Shown one piece after another: positions 21,411 through 23,043 of a stretch of 23,043 bases of DNA. Source of the stretch: a virus; the IMG/VR virus record IMGVR_UViG_3300033146_003702, positions 1 to 23,043 of that record, one strand, 5' to 3'. The notes beneath the pieces are model-generated. The model was not told the origin of the DNA and did not search any database. It saw nothing but the letters and a program-made list of their open reading frames with translations. The position numbers and the translations under genes were made by a program. Positions within the stretch are counted from its first letter, which is position 1. Each line of letters starts with the position of its first letter.

Positions 21411-21959
21411 ATGGGTTATCAAACAGTAAACACCGGTACTATTTATAATAATTATAACATACAAACAAAAACAAAGCATATTTACCATATTAATGACCAA
21501 CAATTTTTTAATGATAATTTATTCTATATTTTAAAAAAGCACCAAGAGTATCTTTTACCAGAATTGGGCATTGAAAATAGAAGGAGTTATATAATAAATA
21601 GTTGGTGGGTTTGGGAAACAAAAGATAAAAACAGCAATATATCTGTTAGAAAAATAGAGGTAAGGCCCCTTAAAATGAAAGTCACAGAAGAACCACAAGG
21701 CTTAAAAATCGAATTTGAGGGCGGGCCAACAGGGTTTGAAAAATATTATGTTGAAGATTTAATAAGAAGCAAAGAAAGAGAACTTTGTATTTGTGCGGGA
21801 ACATATAACTCATATCCAGTTGTATATGTTCCCCTAAAACAAGTATTCTTGTTTATTAAATATAATATTGCCGCATTTGCTGTATTAGATGCGGTTGATA
21901 TATTAGACCCTGATTGTCCAGACCCAGATGCGTATATTGATGGTAATTGTTGTTTTTAA
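21411..21959 (+). CDS. 182-residue protein of unknown function
   Basis: I choose the ATG at 21411 because AGAGGAGGA (21395-21403) precedes it; an upstream in-frame ATG at 21375 lies inside the previous gene. The N-terminus is Asn/Tyr/Thr-rich (TVNTGTIYNNYNIQTKTK), the middle has Trp-rich SWWVWETKDK and strand-like RKIEVRPLKMKVTEE, and the C-terminus is Asp/Pro/Cys-rich (DILDPDCPDPDAYIDGNCCF). No known motif. Probably cytoplasmic. Confidence 0.6.
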   Translation: MGYQTVNTGTIYNNYNIQTKTKHIYHINDQQFFNDNLFYILKKHQEYLLPELGIENRRSYIINSWWVWETKDKNSNISVRKIEVRPLKMKVTEEPQGLKIEFEGGPTGFEKYYVEDLIRSKERELCICAGTYNSYPVVYVPLKQVFLFIKYNIAAFAVLDAVDILDPDCPDPDAYIDGNCCF

Positions 21960-21986
21960 AATTCAAACAAGGAAAATATTATGGTA

Positions 21987-22021
21987 GGATTGTGGTGAGG
22001 CTTTAAAATGAAAATCACAGA
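21987..22021 (+). repeat. Repeated start-region element, copy 1
   Basis: 35 bases beginning GGATTGTGGTGAGGCTTTAA and running through an ATG to AAAATCACAGA. It matches the copy at 22295-22329 with one difference (C/T). It contains GTGAGG and an ATG, i.e. a ribosome binding site plus start. Confidence 0.9.
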
Positions 22022-22037
22022 GATTTGGCCGCAATAA
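22008..22037 (+). CDS. Nine-codon upstream open reading frame (MKITEIWPQ)
   Basis: ATG within repeat copy 1, with GTGAGG upstream; reads MKITEIWPQ and stops 32 bases before the zinc-finger gene. Its first five residues and Trp7 match the frame at 22316. It may be a leader peptide or a remnant start of a lost gene. Confidence 0.3.
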   Translation: MKITEIWPQ

Positions 22038-22069
22038 AAACAACTGAATTTTAAAAAATGGGTAGGGTT

Positions 22070-22285
22070 ATGATAAATTATACAAAAGACGAACTTACAG
22101 AAGAAAAATTTTTCAAAATAATGGATGGGATGGAAGATGTAAATAGAAAAATGGTGCAAAAAATTGAAAAAAAAGCACCAATCTGTCATTTCAGAAAAAT
22201 GGATAGGGAACAGTCAGATGCGGTTGATGGATATTATACGGCATGGTGGGAATGTTCTGTATGTGGACACACAAAGGCATTATAA
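22070..22285 (+). CDS. 71-residue zinc-finger-like protein
   Basis: The ATG at 22070 is preferred because TAGGG precedes it; an in-frame ATG at 22058 lacks a ribosome binding site. The N-terminal half is a charged helix (LTEEKFFKIMDGMEDVNRKM). The C-terminal half has Cys39-His40, then Trp59-Trp60 and Cys62-x2-Cys65 with His67 (WWECSVCGHTKAL), which looks like a one-zinc finger. The ending resembles the finger of the last gene in the window (WVCEKCG). Function unknown. Confidence 0.6.
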   Translation: MINYTKDELTEEKFFKIMDGMEDVNRKMVQKIEKKAPICHFRKMDREQSDAVDGYYTAWWECSVCGHTKAL

Positions 22286-22294
22286 CAAATGGTT

Positions 22295-22329
22295 GGATTG
22301 TGGTGAGGCTTTAAAATGAAAATTACAGA
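22295..22329 (+). repeat. Repeated start-region element, copy 2
   Basis: Second copy of the 35-base element at 21987, 34 of 35 bases identical. A third, degenerate copy (GATTGCGAGGAGACTTTAAA then TG) is at 22813-22834 and contains the start of the last gene. Confidence 0.9.
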
Positions 22330-22363
22330 AGCATGGATGAAAAAACTACAAGGAATGAAATAA
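22316..22363 (+). CDS. 15-codon leader frame coupled to the nucleotidyltransferase (MKITEAWMKKLQGMK)
   Basis: Begins in repeat copy 2 with GTGAGG upstream. Its TAA stop overlaps the ATG of the nucleotidyltransferase (TAATG), and AAGGA for that gene lies inside it, so translation of the two is probably coupled. N-terminal similarity to MKITEIWPQ at 22008 is clear. Confidence 0.4.
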   Translation: MKITEAWMKKLQGMK

Positions 22364-22791
22364 TGAAAGATAAACTTGCTATTATCGAAAAAGGCTTACA
22401 AGGGGAAAAATGGACTATAACAGGTTCATCATCGTATGACTTACCTGATTATCAGCCCAAAGATATAGATGTGTGTGTCTTGTGTGATGATAATCAGAAT
22501 AGAATTATAAGCGCAATCTCTGGTATTTTTCCAGAAAAGCTAATCTCTTTATCCCCCGATTATAAAGTACCGTTTGGGTGGGGAGGGGAAACGGATTATA
22601 GAATAAAAGTAAATGATTTTGATTTTTTTATGGTCCCTCCGTGGTCTTTTGATATTATTAAAAAAACCACGGAGGCGTTAAAAGCTATGCCAGCAGCCAT
22701 AAAGCAAATGATGGCAATCGACAAAGAATTTAGGGTAGAGTTATTTCAACTGATAGCCCGTAATTTTTTTAAGATAACAACTAAAAAATAG
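22363..22791 (+). CDS. Minimal nucleotidyltransferase (pol beta-like fold)
   Basis: 142 residues from the ATG at 22363 (AAGGA 8 bases upstream, overlapping the leader stop). The signature is GSSSYDLPDYQPKDIDVCV: Gly21-Ser22 followed by Asp34-x-Asp36, with the third acidic residue in NDFDFFMV (Asp85 or Asp87). This is the hGS...DhD pattern of nucleotidyltransferases that transfer NMP to tRNA, proteins or small molecules. No antitoxin-like HEPN partner is visible next to it. Substrate unknown. A perfect 10-bp inverted repeat lies inside the gene at 22636-22675. Confidence 0.72.
   Translation: MKDKLAIIEKGLQGEKWTITGSSSYDLPDYQPKDIDVCVLCDDNQNRIISAISGIFPEKLISLSPDYKVPFGWGGETDYRIKVNDFDFFMVPPWSFDIIKKTTEALKAMPAAIKQMMAIDKEFRVELFQLIARNFFKITTKK
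22636..22675 (+). other. Perfect inverted repeat within the nucleotidyltransferase gene
   Basis: CCTCCGTGGT (22636-22645) pairs with ACCACGGAGG (22666-22675). After one mismatch, TTTT pairs with AAAA, leaving a 10-base loop. There is no U tract on either strand, so it is not a terminator. It is a GC-rich stem in an AT-rich gene. Confidence 0.85.
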
Positions 22792-22831
22792 GAGACAGAA
22801 CAATATGACCATGATTGCGAGGAGACTTTAA

Positions 22832-23043
22832 ATGGTTGTCAGTAAAGAACGATTATCCAAAGGGTTTAAGCAAGTATCTTGCCTCCGCCACAAATGGACA
22901 GATGGCTGGGTATGTGAGAAGTGCGGTATTAAACGAGCGGATTATCTGGAGCAGACAGGCCGTCCGGCGAACACTATGCCAAGAGTGCGGCGGGTTGACA
23001 GGGGTATAGAGCTTCTCACAGAGCTGCTATTGCGCCAGAATAT
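22832..23043 (+). CDS. Partial gene: zinc-finger-like protein, open at the window end
   Basis: Seventy complete codons without a stop, continuing past the window. The ATG at 22832 has GAGGAG 7 bases upstream, in a degenerate copy of the 21987 repeat. The product has Cys17-x2-His20 (SCLRHKW) and Cys28-x2-Cys31 (WVCEKCGIKRADY), a compact zinc site, followed by a basic linker (RPANTMPRVRRVDRG) and a Leu-rich helix (IELLTELLLRQN). A competing frame from 22815 to 23009 lacks these features and I treat it as a shadow. GC content of the last 180 bases is 53% by hand count, against about 37% just upstream, suggesting recent acquisition or a different region boundary. Confidence 0.6.
   Translation, partial: MVVSKERLSKGFKQVSCLRHKWTDGWVCEKCGIKRADYLEQTGRPANTMPRVRRVDRGIELLTELLLRQN

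Noticed and set aside
22790-22822. Resemblance of AGGAGACAG...ATGACCATGATTG to the start of E. coli lacZ, suggesting vector sequence.
   Set aside because: The similarity stops after a few codons and the flanks are continuous phage-like sequence; most likely chance.
22815-23009. Frame from 22815 to 23009 ending in CQECGGLTGV.
   Set aside because: The frame starting at 22832 has a better ribosome binding site, a coherent zinc-finger pattern and stays open to the window end.

Overview
This window is a low-GC, densely packed bacteriophage early region. Every gene I can support lies on the + strand, most neighbours are separated by a few bases or overlap by 1-38, and there are no rRNA, tRNA, IS or CRISPR signatures. 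It carries a nearly complete phage replication and recombination set and no metabolic or ribosomal genes. Strong AGGAGG-type ribosome binding sites and sigma70/sigmaA promoters with a TATGn extended -10 point to a low-GC bacterial host, Bacillota being the best guess. The host cannot be fixed from the sequence.

Layout. 35-3138: a winged-helix protein of probable replication role, a self-contained promoter-gene-terminator unit for a 61-residue Hc1/histone-H1-like protein, and a DnaB-type helicase with a cysteine-rich insertion. 3146-7931: a promoter followed by a 7-deazaguanine DNA-modification cluster: queD, a small zinc ribbon, queE, a lysine-repeat (H1-tail-like) winged-helix protein, folE, queC, a DpdA-like transglycosylase, a 75-residue unknown and a helix-turn-helix protein. 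7918-12732: a small membrane protein, sliding clamp, DNA polymerase with an N-terminal family-4 uracil-DNA-glycosylase-like Fe-S domain, and clamp loader. 12818-20996: a second promoter, then a UvsY-like mediator, gp32-like SSB, RecA/UvsX, a small conserved protein, FEN-type exonuclease, PD-(D/E)XK nuclease, ATP-dependent ligase, a Cys-rich small protein, a Rad50/SbcC-like half protein and Mre11/SbcD. 20993-23043: a third copy of the TTGACA/TATGATA promoter, then small accessory genes (two unknowns, two zinc-finger-like proteins, a minimal nucleotidyltransferase) associated with a repeated start-region element. The last ~200 bases are markedly GC-richer.

How the genes fit together. FolE, QueD, QueE and QueC would convert GTP to preQ0, and the DpdA-like enzyme would exchange it for guanine in phage DNA, giving a predicted restriction-resistant genome. 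No QueF is present, so preQ0 rather than preQ1 is the simplest predicted base. Helicase, clamp, clamp loader and polymerase form a replisome; no primase was recognised. UvsY-like protein, SSB, RecA, Mre11/Rad50-like proteins, FEN, nuclease and ligase form a T4-style recombination-dependent replication and repair module. Each of the three strong hairpins in the window sits just after a gene for a probably abundant DNA-coating protein (Hc1-like, Lys-repeat, SSB) and just before the next ribosome binding site, which suggests expression tuning by partial termination or 3'-end stabilisation.
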